DNA from: Mumia sp. Pv4-285
Lineage (GTDB): Bacteria > Actinomycetota > Actinomycetes > Propionibacteriales > Nocardioidaceae
Length of the DNA: 64,000 nt
Reading direction: 5' to 3'
Assembly (NCBI RefSeq): GCF_041320275.1
Contig: NZ_CP162023.1
Coordinates: 2,046,001-2,110,000, forward strand
Numbering within the stretch: position 1 is the stretch's first letter; the number at the start of each line of letters is the position of its first letter. The position numbers and the translations under genes were made by a program. Of this stretch, positions 41,508 through 50,587 are shown in pieces. Under the pieces are notes generated by a model, which was given only the letters and a program-made list of their open reading frames with translations, was not told the DNA's origin and ran no database searches.

Positions 41508-41981
41508 ATGAAGGTCCGTGATGCCGACGGCGTGATCTGGCGCGTACGCCGACGGTGGTTGCCGTGGCGCATGCGCTCCAAGAACCTGCTCGACTACCTC
41601 CCCGGCGGTGGAGGCTCGGGCGGGTTCGTCCCCGACGACCCGATCCTGCTGACGATCTGGCTCCTCTTCGTCCTGCCCGTGGTCGTCGCCGGCGCGATCC
41701 TCTTCGTCCTGGTCGGGCTGGAGCTGGCGATCCTGCTCATGCTGCTGCCGGTGGTCGTGCTCGCACGCGCGCTCTTCGTCGGCTGGACCCTCGTCGTACG
41801 CCGTGGTGGCACCGTGGTCGGGACGGAACGGGTGAAGGGCTGGCGTGCGTCGGGTGCCAGGATCCGCGCCATCGGCGAAGAGATCCGGACCCGACCCGCA
41901 ACGACGCTCGTGGACACCACCGGCGACCCGTACCAGCTCGGCAGCGACTGGCAGCAGCAGCCCGGGAGCCCTTCCGCCTGA
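41508..41981 (+). CDS. Small membrane protein of unknown function
   Basis: A 157-residue protein. A basic N-terminus (VRRRWLPWRMRSKN) and a Gly-rich stretch (PGGGGSGGF) precede two adjacent hydrophobic helices (about 47-93: LLTIWLLFVLPVVVAGAILF, then LELAILLMLLPVVVLARALF). A soluble C-terminus follows (GTERVKGWRASGARIRAIGE). It is probably an inner-membrane protein with both ends inside. The family is not recognised. Confidence 0.65.
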   Translation: MKVRDADGVIWRVRRRWLPWRMRSKNLLDYLPGGGGSGGFVPDDPILLTIWLLFVLPVVVAGAILFVLVGLELAILLMLLPVVVLARALFVGWTLVVRRGGTVVGTERVKGWRASGARIRAIGEEIRTRPATTLVDTTGDPYQLGSDWQQQPGSPSA

Positions 41982-42008
41982 CTCCCGTCCGGTGCGACGA
42001 TGCCGCTC

Positions 42009-42380
42009 ATGGACATCCTTCGCCCGGGCGGGACCTTCTGGCGGATCGCACCGCGTCGGCGCTCCGACTTCGGTGAACCCCTCCCTTGGATGGCGGAGCT
42101 CGCCGGAGCGGCAACCGGCCCGCCGGCACGGTCCGATCTCGGTCGGCGGCCGATCGTCGTGACGTGCGACGGCGTCGTCGTCCACGTCGAGCCGGCGCCA
42201 GGTCGTCGTGGGACGGACCGCCGCATCCAGGAGATCGCCGCCGCGCTGTACGCCCTCCCGACTAAGAATCACCCGTCGCACGAGCCGTACCGACCGGGTC
42301 CAGGGCCGGGCACCACGGGTGGCTGGGGCGTGCCGGGTCAGGGTGGCGGCTGGACCGACAACGGGTTGTCCGCCTCCTGA
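42009..42380 (+). CDS. Small protein, first copy of a tandem paralogous pair
   Basis: A 123-residue protein of unknown function. Its core IVVTCDGVVVHVEPAPGRRG and RRIQEIAAALYALP is matched closely by the gene at 42434. The N-terminus MDILRPGGTFWRIAPRR is also shared. The C-terminus is Pro/Gly-rich and diverged. ATG 42009 is chosen because the Asp-Ile-Leu start is conserved in both copies; ATG 42000 adds three residues that are not conserved. The upstream 14 bp (TCCGGTGCGACGAT) are the same in both copies, so a whole gene plus leader was duplicated. Confidence 0.6.
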   Translation: MDILRPGGTFWRIAPRRRSDFGEPLPWMAELAGAATGPPARSDLGRRPIVVTCDGVVVHVEPAPGRRGTDRRIQEIAAALYALPTKNHPSHEPYRPGPGPGTTGGWGVPGQGGGWTDNGLSAS

Positions 42381-42433
42381 CGCGAGGCACAAGAGCCATT
42401 CCAACTGAGCGCCTCCGGTGCGACGATGACCTC

Positions 42434-42808
42434 GTGGACATCCTGCGACCGGGTGGAACTCTCTGGCGCATCGCTCGTCGGCAGCACGCCGACTTCGGCG
42501 AGCCGGTCCCGTGGATGCCCGAGTTCGCCGGGGCCTCGGCCGTGCCGCCCTCGGACTCCGACCTCGGCATGCGCCCGATCGTCGTGACGTGCGACGGCAT
42601 CGTCATGCACGTCGAGCCGGCGCCGCGACGCCGTGAGACCGACCGCCGCATCAAGGAGATCGCCGCCGCCCTGTACGCCCTCCCGTGGGCCGCGAGCACC
42701 GTCGACGACCCGCCGCACGCGCCGTACCGACCGGGCCAGGGTGGTGCCGCTGGCTGGCGCACCCCCGGCCAGGCCGGCTCGGTCGACGCGTGGTTCTTCG
42801 CGCTCTAG
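42434..42808 (+). CDS. Small protein, second copy of a tandem paralogous pair
   Basis: A 124-residue protein of unknown function, starting at GTG. DILRPGGTLWRIARR, IVVTCDGIVMHVEPAPRRRE and RRIKEIAAALYALP match the upstream copy. The last 40 residues differ and end in DAWFFAL. There is no signal peptide or membrane helix. No motif suggests a reaction; the shared VTCDGxVxHVEPAP core may be a small beta domain. Confidence 0.6.
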   Translation: MDILRPGGTLWRIARRQHADFGEPVPWMPEFAGASAVPPSDSDLGMRPIVVTCDGIVMHVEPAPRRRETDRRIKEIAAALYALPWAASTVDDPPHAPYRPGQGGAAGWRTPGQAGSVDAWFFAL

Positions 42809-42898
42809 CTCCACGGTCGGCGATGCGCATCGATCTGACACCGGCGGGTACCCGTCGTACGGTCAGAGGGTGAACCCGATCTCGAGGAGATGACACGC

Positions 42899-43072
42899 AT
42901 GGGTCTCGACGACAAGATCAAGAACGCGACTGAGGACCTCCAAGGCAAGGCCAAGGAGGCCTCGGGCAAGGCCCGTGGCGATGAGAGCCAGGAGGCCGAG
43001 GGCAAGGCGGATCAGAGCAAGGCCGACGTCAAGAAGGCCGGCGAGAACGTGAAGGACGCCTTCAAGAAGTAG
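42899..43072 (+). CDS. CsbD-family stress-response protein
   Basis: A 57-residue hydrophilic helical protein (MGLDDKIKNATEDLQGKAKE, then ASGKARGDESQEAEGKADQ and AGENVKDAFKK), the CsbD-like composition of Lys, Glu, Gly and Ala. CsbD proteins are general-stress proteins of unknown mechanism, probably disordered and soluble. ATG 42899 has GAGGAG about 10 nt upstream; ATG 42890 is in frame but too close to it. A hairpin terminator follows. Confidence 0.85.
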   Translation: MGLDDKIKNATEDLQGKAKEASGKARGDESQEAEGKADQSKADVKKAGENVKDAFKK

Positions 43073-43089
43073 GCGTCCCTCGCACGTGC

Positions 43090-43122
43090 AGGGCCCCTTC
43101 GCGTACGCCGCGGAGGGGCCCT
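43090..43122 (+). terminator. Hairpin terminator after the CsbD-like gene
   Basis: AGGGCCCCT (43090-43098) pairs with AGGGGCCCT (43114-43122) around a 15-nt GC-rich loop. It separates the stress gene from ruvC, whose TAGGGT box is at 43166-43171. Confidence 0.7.
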
Positions 43123-43210
43123 TCACCGTCGGCGCGTCGCTCCGCCGAAACCGGTCCCGCCCCGCTAGGGTGTCGAACATGTGTTCGTCCCCGCCGCTGT
43201 ACGAGCTGCT

Positions 43211-43888
43211 GTGAGCACCGGCACCCTCCGCGTCCTGGGCGTGGACCCGGGCCTGACCCGCTGCGGCGTCGGCGTCGTCGACGGCCGGGTCGGCCGGACC
43301 CTCCGCGCTGTCTCGGTCGACGTCATCCGGACACCGGCGACCGACGACGTGGCCCATCGGCTCCTCGCGATCGAGCGTGCGCTGGCCGACGCGATCGCCT
43401 CGCACCAGCCGGACGTGGTCGCCGTGGAGCGTGTGTTCTCCCAGAACAACGTCTCGACCGTGATGGGGACGGCCCAGGCCAGTGGCGTGGCGATGGTCGT
43501 CGCTGCTCGTCACGGCATCCCGGTCGTCCTCCACACGCCGAGCGAGGTGAAGGCAGCAGTCACGGGCAACGGTCGCGCCGACAAGGCGCAGGTGACGGCG
43601 ATGGTCACGAGACTGCTCGGCCTCGACGAGGCTCCGAAGCCCGCCGACGCGGCTGACGCCCTCGCCCTCGCCATCTGCCACGTCTGGCGCGGCACGTCCG
43701 TCAGTCGCCTCGACGCCGCTGTCGCGGCGGCTCGCCGTGGGTCCGCACCCGTCCGGACGGCGGCCGAGCCGATCAGGTCCCGCATCCCCAGCGCTCCGGC
43801 GCACCTCCCGCCCGGGTCGAGCCCCGCACGACCTCCCTCGGCGCGCCCGAGGCCGGCCCGCCCCAACCCTGAAGGGAAGCCACGATGA
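43211..43888 (+). CDS. ruvC: Crossover junction endodeoxyribonuclease RuvC with long disordered tail
   Basis: A 225-residue Holliday-junction resolvase. The four acidic catalytic residues are Asp12 ([11 protein letters not shown]), Glu73 ([11 protein letters not shown]), Asp146 and Asp149 ([14 protein letters not shown]). The core ends near residue 165; the last about 60 residues are Pro/Arg/Ser-rich ([20 protein letters not shown] and on) and look disordered, so the protein is longer than most RuvCs. GTG 43211 is the start closest to the conserved [12 protein letters not shown] 43181 adds ten residues. It overlaps ruvA (ATGA). Confidence 0.94.
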   Translation: MSTGTLRVLGVDPGLTRCGVGVVDGRVGRTLRAVSVDVIRTPATDDVAHRLLAIERALADAIASHQPDVVAVERVFSQNNVSTVMGTAQASGVAMVVAARHGIPVVLHTPSEVKAAVTGNGRADKAQVTAMVTRLLGLDEAPKPADAADALALAICHVWRGTSVSRLDAAVAAARRGSAPVRTAAEPIRSRIPSAPAHLPPGSSPARPPSARPRPARPNPEGKPR

Positions 43889-44514
43889 TCGCGTTCGTCC
43901 GCGGCACAGTCGCGTCCACCGCCCTCGACTCGGCGGTCCTCGACGTGGGAGGCGTCGGCATGCTCGTCCAGTGCACCCCCGGCACCCTCGCCGAGCTGCG
44001 CCACGGCGAGCAGGCCCAGGTCGCCACGAGCCTGGTCGTCCGCGAGGACTCGATGACGCTGTACGGGTTCGCCGACGACGACGACCGCGACACGTTCGAG
44101 CTGGCGCAGACGGCGAGCGGCGTGGGCCCGAAGGTCGCGCAGGCGATCATCGCCGTGCTCGGTGCCGAGGGTCTGCGGCGCGCCGTCGCCAACGAGGACC
44201 TCGCAGCGCTCACGAAGGTCCCCGGCATCGGTCGCAAGGGTGCCCAGCGGATCGTGCTCGAGCTCAAGGACCGGATCGGCGCAGCGGGTCTCGCGACGCG
44301 GCCGACCGCCACCGCCTCCACGGCGTCTCCGGCCGCGGACGACTGGCGTCCTGCGGTGCACGAAGCGCTCGTCGGGCTGGGCTGGAGCGCTCGCGAGGCG
44401 GAGACGGCGGTCGACGCCGTGGCTCCGCTCGCCGCCGAGCAGGCCGGGTCCGCCGACGGCGTCGACGTGGGCGACCTGCTGCGCGCCGCGCTGCGGTCGC
44501 TCTCCAAGGCGTAG
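43885..44514 (+). CDS. ruvA: Holliday junction branch migration complex subunit RuvA
   Basis: A 209-residue junction-binding protein. It has an N-terminal OB fold ([35 protein letters not shown]), two helix-hairpin-helix motifs ([15 protein letters not shown] and [19 protein letters not shown]) and a C-terminal RuvB-binding domain ([20 protein letters not shown]). All parts are present. It overlaps ruvC and is 12 bp before ruvB, forming the usual resolvasome operon. Confidence 0.96.
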   Translation: MIAFVRGTVASTALDSAVLDVGGVGMLVQCTPGTLAELRHGEQAQVATSLVVREDSMTLYGFADDDDRDTFELAQTASGVGPKVAQAIIAVLGAEGLRRAVANEDLAALTKVPGIGRKGAQRIVLELKDRIGAAGLATRPTATASTASPAADDWRPAVHEALVGLGWSAREAETAVDAVAPLAAEQAGSADGVDVGDLLRAALRSLSKA

Positions 44515-44526
44515 GGGAGGCCCGTC

Positions 44527-45609
44527 ATGAGCAACCACGACCACCGCACCAGCCACCTCGACGCCGCCGAGCAGGCCGAGCTCGAATCGCGGCTGGTCCA
44601 ACCCGACATCACGTCCGACGAACAGGCGTACGAGGCCGCATTGCGCCCCCGCTCGCTCGACGAGCTGATCGGTCAGGAACGGGTCCGTGAGCAGCTCGCT
44701 TTGGTGCTGACCGCGGCGCGCGCCCGAGGTCGCACCCCCGACCACGTCCTCCTGTCCGGACCTCCCGGCCTCGGCAAGACCACGCTCGCCATGATCATCG
44801 CCGCCGAGCTGGGGACGTCGCTGCGGCTCACCAGCGGGCCGGCGATCCAGCACGCGGGTGACCTGGCCGCCATCCTGTCCGGCATCAACGAGGGCGACGT
44901 CCTGTTCGTCGACGAGATCCACCGGATGGCGCGTCCGGCCGAGGAGCTCCTCTACATGGCGATGGAGGACTTCCGCGTCGACGTCGTCATCGGCAAGGGC
45001 CCTGGCGCGACGGCGATCCCGCTCCAGATCCCGCAGTTCACCCTGGTCGGGGCGACGACCCGGGCGGGGCTCCTGCCAGGCCCGTTGCGCGACCGGTTCG
45101 GGTTCACCGCCCAGCTGGAGTACTACGAGGCGACCGAGCTCCACCGCATCGTCGAGCGCTCTGCCGCCCTGCTCGGGGTCGAGACGACGCCCAACGGCGG
45201 TCTCGAGATCGCCTCACGGTCGCGGGGGACACCCCGCATCGCGAACCGGCTGCTGCGTCGTGTCCGTGACTACGCCGAGGTCCGGGGCAACGGAGTCGTC
45301 GACGTCGAGGTCGCGCACCGGGCGCTCGACCTGTACGAAGTGGACCGCATCGGGCTGGACCGGCTCGACAGGGGAGTGCTCGAGGCGCTCTGCAAGAGCT
45401 TCGGGGGCGGCCCCGTCGGCGTCTCCACGCTCGCCGTCGCCGTCGGTGAGGAGCGCGAGACCGTCGAGGAGGTCGCCGAGCCCTTCCTCGTACGCCAGGG
45501 GTTCCTCGCCCGCACACCGCGCGGGCGCGTCGCGACGGCGAAGGCGTGGGAGCACCTCGGGCTGCGGCCGCCCGCTCCGCAGGGCGACCCCGCTCTGCCG
45601 CTGGAGTAG
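44527..45609 (+). CDS. ruvB: Holliday junction branch migration ATPase RuvB
   Basis: A 360-residue AAA+ helicase. Walker A is [15 protein letters not shown], Walker B is [10 protein letters not shown], sensor 1 is [20 protein letters not shown] with the arginine finger region, and the C-terminal winged helix covers residues about 260-335 ([20 protein letters not shown]). The N-terminal 45 residues ([20 protein letters not shown]) precede the conserved [19 protein letters not shown] upstream supports the ATG. Confidence 0.96.
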   Translation: MSNHDHRTSHLDAAEQAELESRLVQPDITSDEQAYEAALRPRSLDELIGQERVREQLALVLTAARARGRTPDHVLLSGPPGLGKTTLAMIIAAELGTSLRLTSGPAIQHAGDLAAILSGINEGDVLFVDEIHRMARPAEELLYMAMEDFRVDVVIGKGPGATAIPLQIPQFTLVGATTRAGLLPGPLRDRFGFTAQLEYYEATELHRIVERSAALLGVETTPNGGLEIASRSRGTPRIANRLLRRVRDYAEVRGNGVVDVEVAHRALDLYEVDRIGLDRLDRGVLEALCKSFGGGPVGVSTLAVAVGEERETVEEVAEPFLVRQGFLARTPRGRVATAKAWEHLGLRPPAPQGDPALPLE

Positions 45610-45724
45610 CCCTGCCCGATCCTGCGCGGAAGTCCCTGCACCGGCAGTCCCGAGACCAACCGCGGCACCGATAGACTCGGGCGCGCACGCCGAAGCCCCC
45701 GAACCTCGACTGCCTGGAGCCACC

Positions 45725-46066
45725 GTGAACATCGCTCAGCTGCTGCCGATCATCCTGCTCGTCCTCGTGTTCTACCTCTTCATCATCCGGCCGCAGGGCA
45801 AGCGTCGCCGCGAGTTCCTCGACATGCAGGGCAAGACGACGGTCGGTTCGCGCGTCATGCTCACCAGCGGCATCTTCGGCACGGTGAACGCCCTCAACGA
45901 CGAGACGCTGACCCTCGAGATCGCGCCCGGCGTCGAGATCGAGGCCCACCGCAACGTGGTCGCCAAGATCGTCGAGCCTGCCGCGATCACCGACGACGCC
46001 CCGGTGGACGACGCCCCGGTCCGCGAGGCCGACCAGCGTCCGCTGGACGAGGACGGCAAGGCCTGA
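45725..46066 (+). CDS. yajC: Preprotein translocase subunit YajC
   Basis: A 113-residue Sec accessory protein. The N-terminal membrane helix (residues 4-22, AQLLPIILLVLVFYLFIIRP) is followed by the YajC signature RPQGKRRREFLDMQ and the KTTVGSRVMLTSGIFGTVNA beta domain. The acidic tail carries a DDAPV duplication. A TAGACT box lies at 45672-45677. In many actinobacteria secD and secF follow, but here the stop overlaps the apt start by 1 nt (TGATG), so secDF is missing at this place. Confidence 0.93.
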   Translation: MNIAQLLPIILLVLVFYLFIIRPQGKRRREFLDMQGKTTVGSRVMLTSGIFGTVNALNDETLTLEIAPGVEIEAHRNVVAKIVEPAAITDDAPVDDAPVREADQRPLDEDGKA

Positions 46067-46605
46067 TGCCACGCGACCTCGACGAGGCGCTCGAGTCGCT
46101 GGTCCGGAGCATCCCCGACTGGCCGTCGCCCGGGGTCACCTTCCGTGACGTGACGCCGTTGCTGGCCGATCCTGAGGGTCTGCGGCTCACCGTCGAGGGG
46201 CTCGCGTCGCTCGGGCGCGAGATCGCCGGCAGCGACATCGACAAGGTCGTGGGCATCGAGGCGCGAGGATTCATCTTCGGGACCCCTGTCGCCGTCGCGC
46301 TCGGAGCGGGCTTCGTCCCCGCGCGCAAGGCGGGCAAGCTGCCGGCGGAGACATTCGGCGTCGACTACGACCTCGAGTACGGCTCCGCGACGATCGAGAT
46401 CCACCGGGATGCGATCGAGCCGGGTGACCGCGTGCTCGTCGTCGACGACGTGCTGGCGACCGGCGGCACCCTCGCTGCCGTCGACGAGCTGATCGAACGC
46501 GCCGGCGCCAAGTCCGCGGCCAACGTCGTCGTGCTCGAGATCGGTGCGCTCGGCGGGCGAGCGCGGCTGGACCCCGACCGGTTCGGGACCTTGCGCACGT
46601 ACTGA
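46066..46605 (+). CDS. apt: Adenine phosphoribosyltransferase
   Basis: A 179-residue type I phosphoribosyltransferase converting adenine and PRPP to AMP. The PRPP-binding motif is RVLVVDDVLATGGTLAA (about 122-138), and the N-terminal hood has SIPDWPSPGVTFRDVTPLL, with IEARGFIFGTPVA and RKAGKLP in the usual places. It is coupled to yajC by overlap and followed by rel, linking purine salvage with (p)ppGpp metabolism, as in mycobacteria. Confidence 0.95.
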   Translation: MPRDLDEALESLVRSIPDWPSPGVTFRDVTPLLADPEGLRLTVEGLASLGREIAGSDIDKVVGIEARGFIFGTPVAVALGAGFVPARKAGKLPAETFGVDYDLEYGSATIEIHRDAIEPGDRVLVVDDVLATGGTLAAVDELIERAGAKSAANVVVLEIGALGGRARLDPDRFGTLRTY

Positions 46606-46646
46606 GTCCTCACAGCCTGACTGAGCCCGGCCCGACCGGCCCCCGC

Positions 46647-46652
46647 TACCAT
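46647..46652 (+). promoter_or_regulatory. Putative -10 box (TACCAT) for the 31-residue protein
   Basis: TACCAT ends 7 nt before GTG 46660, the same geometry as at annotated genes nearby. This is the main support for the very short gene that follows. Confidence 0.4.
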
Positions 46653-46659
46653 TCGTGAC

Positions 46660-46755
46660 GTGAGCCCCGAGAGCACTCGCCTGGTCGCCGTCGTCATCGT
46701 CATCGCGCTCGTCCTGGCCCTAGGAGCGACGCTGTTCAGCGTCATCCTCGGATGA
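46660..46755 (+). CDS. Very small single-pass membrane protein (31 residues)
   Basis: A 31-residue reading frame starting at GTG: MSPESTR, then one uninterrupted hydrophobic helix (residues 8-30: LVAVVIVIALVLALGATLFS, then VILG) and TGA. The hydrophobic pattern, the preceding TACCAT box at 7 nt and its position between apt and rel suggest a real small membrane protein. No domain is recognisable. Conservation of this frame between apt and rel in relatives would settle it. Confidence 0.45.
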   Translation: MSPESTRLVAVVIVIALVLALGATLFSVILG

Positions 46756-46837
46756 TCCCCAGGCTGCAGCCTGAACGCCCACCCGCCTTGGTCTTCGCCC
46801 CCTAGGATGGCGGCCTACGATGATGGGGGAGGTGCCT

Positions 46838-49141
46838 GTGGCTGATCGCGCACGAACCGAGTCCGACTCGCGCAAGGAGTCCGTTCCGACGCCTGCGCGC
46901 GTGCGTTCACGACTTGCGCGCCTCGGCGGCGGGCGTTCGTCGTCGGACAGCCCGGTCGTGCTCGACCCGTTGGTCCGCATCGTCCGCACCAACCACCCCA
47001 AGGCCGACACGACGGTCATCGTGCGCGCCTACAAGATCGCCGCCAAGATGCACCGCGGCCAGAAGCGCAAGAGCGGCGACGACTACATCACGCACCCGCT
47101 CGCGGTCTCGACGATCCTCGCCGAGCTCGGCATGACGCCGCCGACCATCGTCGCGGCGCTGCTGCACGACACGGTCGAGGACACCCCCTACACGCTCGAC
47201 CAGCTCACGCGCGACTTCGGCGACGAGGTCGCCCGGCTGGTCGACGGGGTCACCAAGCTCGACAAGGTCCGCTACGGCGAGAACGCCGAGGCCGAGACCA
47301 TCCGCAAGATGATCGTCGCGATGAGCCGCGACATCCGGGTCCTCATCATCAAGCTCGCCGACCGGCTCCACAACATGCGGACGCTGCGCTACCTGCGGCA
47401 GGACAAGCAGGAGCGCAAGGCACGCGAGACGATCGAGATCTACGCACCGCTGGCGCACCGCCTCGGCATGAACACGATCAAGTGGGAGCTCGAGGACCTG
47501 TCGTTCGCGACGCTGCACCCCAAGGTGTACGACGAGATCGTGCGCCTGGTCGCCGATCGTGCGCCCTCGCGCGAGGACTTCATGTCCCAGGTCATCACCC
47601 AGGTCAACGAGGACCTCAAGAGCTCCAAGATCAAGGCCAAGGTGACCGGCCGCCCCAAGCACTACTACTCGATCTACCAGAAGATGATCGTCCGCGGCCG
47701 CGACTTCGCCGACATCTACGACCTGGTGGGCATCCGGGTGCTCGTCGACTCGTTGACCGACTGCTACGCCGTCCTCGGGGTCGTCCACGCCCGGTGGAAC
47801 CCGGTGCCGGGGCGGTTCAAGGACTACATCGCGATGCCGAAGTTCAACATGTACCAGTCGCTGCACACCACGGTGATCGGGCCGGAGGGCAAGGCGGTCG
47901 AGCTCCAGATCCGGACCAAGCAGATGCACCGTCGCGCCGAGTACGGCGTCGCCGCGCACTGGAAGTACAAGGAGGACGGCTCCAAGGGCACCGCCGGTCC
48001 GAGCGGCGCCGGGGGCAGCGACGACCTGGCCTGGATCGGCCAGCTGCTCGAGTGGCAGCAGGAGAACGAGGAGTCCCAGGACTTCCTCGAGAGCCTCCGC
48101 TTCGACCTGTCCGACCAGGTCTACGTCTACACGCCGCGGGGTGACGTCATCGGGCTGCCGGCCGGCTCCACCCCGATCGACTTCGCGTACTCGGTCCACA
48201 CGGAGGTCGGCCACGCGACGATCGGCGCTCGGGTCAACGGTCGGCTGGTGTCGCTCGAGTCCCGGCTGGAGAACGGCGACGTCGTCGAGGTCTTCACCTC
48301 GAAGGCGCCCGGCGCGGGCCCGAGCCGGGACTGGCTCGACTTCGTCAAGAGCCCGCGAGCACGCAACAAGATCAAGCAGTGGTTCACCAAGGAGCGCCGC
48401 GACGAGGCGATCGAGCAGGGCAAGGACGCCCTCACACGTCAGATGCGCAAGGAGGGCCTGCCGCTGCAGCGCCTCCTGAAGCACGACACGCTCGCGACCG
48501 TCGCCAAAGACCTCCACCTCTCGGACGTCTCGTCGCTGTACGCGGCCGTCGGCGAGGGGCGCGTCAGCCCGCAGAACGTCGTCGAGCGGGTGCTGGCGCT
48601 GCTCGGCGGTGAGGAGGGGGCGAGCGAGGACCTTGCCGAGGCGGTCCTCGTCCCCGACCAGTCGACGCGCAGGCGCCGTCTCCGCCGGGGCGACTCCGGT
48701 GTCGTGGTCAAGGGCACCGAGGGCTCCCTCGCCATCAAGCTCGCGCGCTGCTGCACGCCGGTTCCTGGCGACGACATCATCGGATTCGTCACCCGCACGC
48801 AGGGCGTCTCCGTCCACCGTCGTGCCTGCACCAACGCCGAGAACCTCCTCAAGGAGGAGGAGCGGCTCGTCGACGTCGAGTGGGCGCCGAGCGCGTCGAG
48901 CATGTTCCTCGTCGCCATCCAGGTCGAGGCCTTGGACCGTTCCCGGCTCCTGTCGGACCTGACGCGGGTGCTCTCGGACCAGCACGTCAACATCCTGTCG
49001 GCGGCCGTGTCGACGGGTCGCGACCGGGTCGCGAAGTCGACGTTCACGTTCGAGATGGGCGACCCGACGCACCTCGGCCACGTCCTCAAGGCCGTACGCA
49101 CCGTCGAAGGCGTCTTCGACGTCTACCGCGTCAACCAGTAG
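46838..49141 (+). CDS. rel: Bifunctional (p)ppGpp synthetase/hydrolase Rel
   Basis: A 767-residue RSH protein. In order: HD hydrolase domain with [17 protein letters not shown] and [15 protein letters not shown]; synthetase domain with [13 protein letters not shown] and [13 protein letters not shown]-like [21 protein letters not shown] ([20 protein letters not shown]); zinc-finger region ([19 protein letters not shown]); and a C-terminal ACT domain ([20 protein letters not shown]). Both catalytic halves appear intact. GTG 46838 was chosen for the GGGGGAGG 5 nt upstream; ATG 46820 is an alternative. A TAGGAT box is at 46803-46808. A hairpin follows. Confidence 0.96.
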   Translation: MADRARTESDSRKESVPTPARVRSRLARLGGGRSSSDSPVVLDPLVRIVRTNHPKADTTVIVRAYKIAAKMHRGQKRKSGDDYITHPLAVSTILAELGMTPPTIVAALLHDTVEDTPYTLDQLTRDFGDEVARLVDGVTKLDKVRYGENAEAETIRKMIVAMSRDIRVLIIKLADRLHNMRTLRYLRQDKQERKARETIEIYAPLAHRLGMNTIKWELEDLSFATLHPKVYDEIVRLVADRAPSREDFMSQVITQVNEDLKSSKIKAKVTGRPKHYYSIYQKMIVRGRDFADIYDLVGIRVLVDSLTDCYAVLGVVHARWNPVPGRFKDYIAMPKFNMYQSLHTTVIGPEGKAVELQIRTKQMHRRAEYGVAAHWKYKEDGSKGTAGPSGAGGSDDLAWIGQLLEWQQENEESQDFLESLRFDLSDQVYVYTPRGDVIGLPAGSTPIDFAYSVHTEVGHATIGARVNGRLVSLESRLENGDVVEVFTSKAPGAGPSRDWLDFVKSPRARNKIKQWFTKERRDEAIEQGKDALTRQMRKEGLPLQRLLKHDTLATVAKDLHLSDVSSLYAAVGEGRVSPQNVVERVLALLGGEEGASEDLAEAVLVPDQSTRRRRLRRGDSGVVVKGTEGSLAIKLARCCTPVPGDDIIGFVTRTQGVSVHRRACTNAENLLKEEERLVDVEWAPSASSMFLVAIQVEALDRSRLLSDLTRVLSDQHVNILSAAVSTGRDRVAKSTFTFEMGDPTHLGHVLKAVRTVEGVFDVYRVNQ

Positions 49142-49144
49142 CCT

Positions 49145-49184
49145 CGCGAGCCACCTCGCGTACGACGACGGGAAGTGGCTCGCG
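49145..49184. terminator. Hairpin terminator between rel and the DUF349 gene
   Basis: CGCGAGCCAC (49145-49154) pairs with GTGGCTCGCG (49175-49184), a 10-bp perfect stem with a 20-nt loop, between convergent genes. It can act in both directions. Confidence 0.65.
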
Positions 49185-49204
49185 AACGCCTTGAGGGCTA
49201 GGTG

Positions 49205-50446
49205 CTAGGTGAGGTCCTCGGCCGACTTGCGCGCCTGGTCGAGCCACGCCTGACGGGCCTCGAGCGACTCCTGGAGCTCGCGCGTCTTGCGCTCGTTGCC
49301 GGACGCCTTGGCGGCCTCCAGCTGTGCCTCGAGGTCGGAGACCGCCTTCTCGAGCTTGCTCACGGTGTCGTCGACGCGGGCCCGGGTCTCCGGGTTGCTG
49401 CGGCGCCACTCGTCGTCGGCTGCCGTCGAGATCGCCTTCTCGACGGCGCGCAGCCGGCCTTCGAGCTCCTTGATCTGGCCACGGGGAACCTTGCCGGCCG
49501 CCTCCCAACGGTCGGCGATGTCGCGCCACGCGGCACGCGCCGCGTCGAGGTCCTCGATCGGGAGCAGGGCCTCGGCCTCGGTGAGGATCTGGAGCTTGAC
49601 CTCGGCGTTGGCGGCGTACTCGGCGTCGAGCTGGGCGTTGGCCTCGTCGCGTGCGCCGAAGAACGTGTCCTGGGCGGCGCGGAACCGCTTCCAGAGCCGG
49701 TCGTCGATGCCGCGCGGCGCGGGCCCGGCGGCCTTCCACTGCGCCATCAGGTCGCGGAACTGGCCGGCGGTCGGGCCCCACTCGGTCGAGCTGGAGAGGG
49801 CCTCGGCCTCGCCGACCAGGCGTTCCTTGATCTGCTGCGCCTGACCGCGGCGCTCGTTCTGCTCGGCGAAGTGAGCCTTGCGGCGGCGCGTGTACGCGGT
49901 GCGCGCGGTGGAGAAGCGGTGCCACAGCTCGTCGTCGACGTTCTTGTCGAGACGCGGCAGCGACTTCCACTGCTCCAGCATCTCGCGGAGGCGGTCGGCG
50001 CCGCGGCGCCAGTCGTCGCTCGCCGCGATCTGCTCGGCGGTGGTGGCGATCTCGACCTTGCGCTCGTGCGCCTCGGCGGCACGCTCGGCGCGTGCGGCCT
50101 TGCGGCGCTCGCGCTGGGTGTCGATCTTGGGGCCGAGCGCCTCGAGGCGGTCCTTCAGCGTGTCGAGGTCGCCGACCGCGGCGGCACCGTCGACGGCCTC
50201 GCGGACCTGGTCGACCGCTCGCTTGGCGTCCTCGGGGGAGAGGCTGTCCGACGCGATCCGCTTCTCGAGGAGCTCGACCTCGACGGCCAGCCCTTCGTAG
50301 CGGCGGGTGAACAGGGCCATCGCCTCGGCCGGATCACCGTCCGGCCACTGCCCCACGACGCGTTCGCCTTCGCGCGTGCGGACGTAGACCGTCCCCTGAT
50401 CGTCGATCCGGCCCCAGGCCTCGGGGTTCGAGAGATTCTCGCTCAC
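49205..50446 (-). CDS. DUF349 domain-containing protein
   Basis: A 413-residue, highly charged, almost all-helical soluble protein made of DUF349 repeats. Each repeat has a W-x-x-(I/L)-x-x-x-W pattern, as in DWRRGADRLREMLEQWKSL, EWGPTAGQFRDLMAQWKAAG and AARAAWRDIADRWEAAG, followed by DxxLWxRFxxAxxxF. The C-terminal part is a coiled coil (KLEKAVSDLEAQLEAAKASG). The function of DUF349 proteins is not settled. GTG 50446 has AGGTGG upstream, and a TAGACT box lies at 50476-50481 on the minus strand. It is divergent from the metallo-beta-lactamase-fold gene. Confidence 0.88.
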   Translation of the reverse strand: MSENLSNPEAWGRIDDQGTVYVRTREGERVVGQWPDGDPAEAMALFTRRYEGLAVEVELLEKRIASDSLSPEDAKRAVDQVREAVDGAAAVGDLDTLKDRLEALGPKIDTQRERRKAARAERAAEAHERKVEIATTAEQIAASDDWRRGADRLREMLEQWKSLPRLDKNVDDELWHRFSTARTAYTRRRKAHFAEQNERRGQAQQIKERLVGEAEALSSSTEWGPTAGQFRDLMAQWKAAGPAPRGIDDRLWKRFRAAQDTFFGARDEANAQLDAEYAANAEVKLQILTEAEALLPIEDLDAARAAWRDIADRWEAAGKVPRGQIKELEGRLRAVEKAISTAADDEWRRSNPETRARVDDTVSKLEKAVSDLEAQLEAAKASGNERKTRELQESLEARQAWLDQARKSAEDLT

Positions 50447-50574
50447 GTATCCACCTTGTCGCTTGTGTCGGGCACAGTCTAGAAGGACGAGGGCTACTTG
50501 GTGGGGCAGTCCGGTCGTTGGGCGTGGCCGTCGCGGCACCCGGCGGCGAGTCGCCGCGCTCTGCGGCGCTCGCG

Positions 50575-50580
50575 TACCCT
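50575..50580 (+). promoter_or_regulatory. Putative -10 box (TACCCT) for the MBL-fold hydrolase
   Basis: TACCCT ends 7 nt before GTG 50588; no ribosome binding site is present, fitting a leaderless transcript. Confidence 0.4.
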
Positions 50581-50587
50581 GTTCCGT

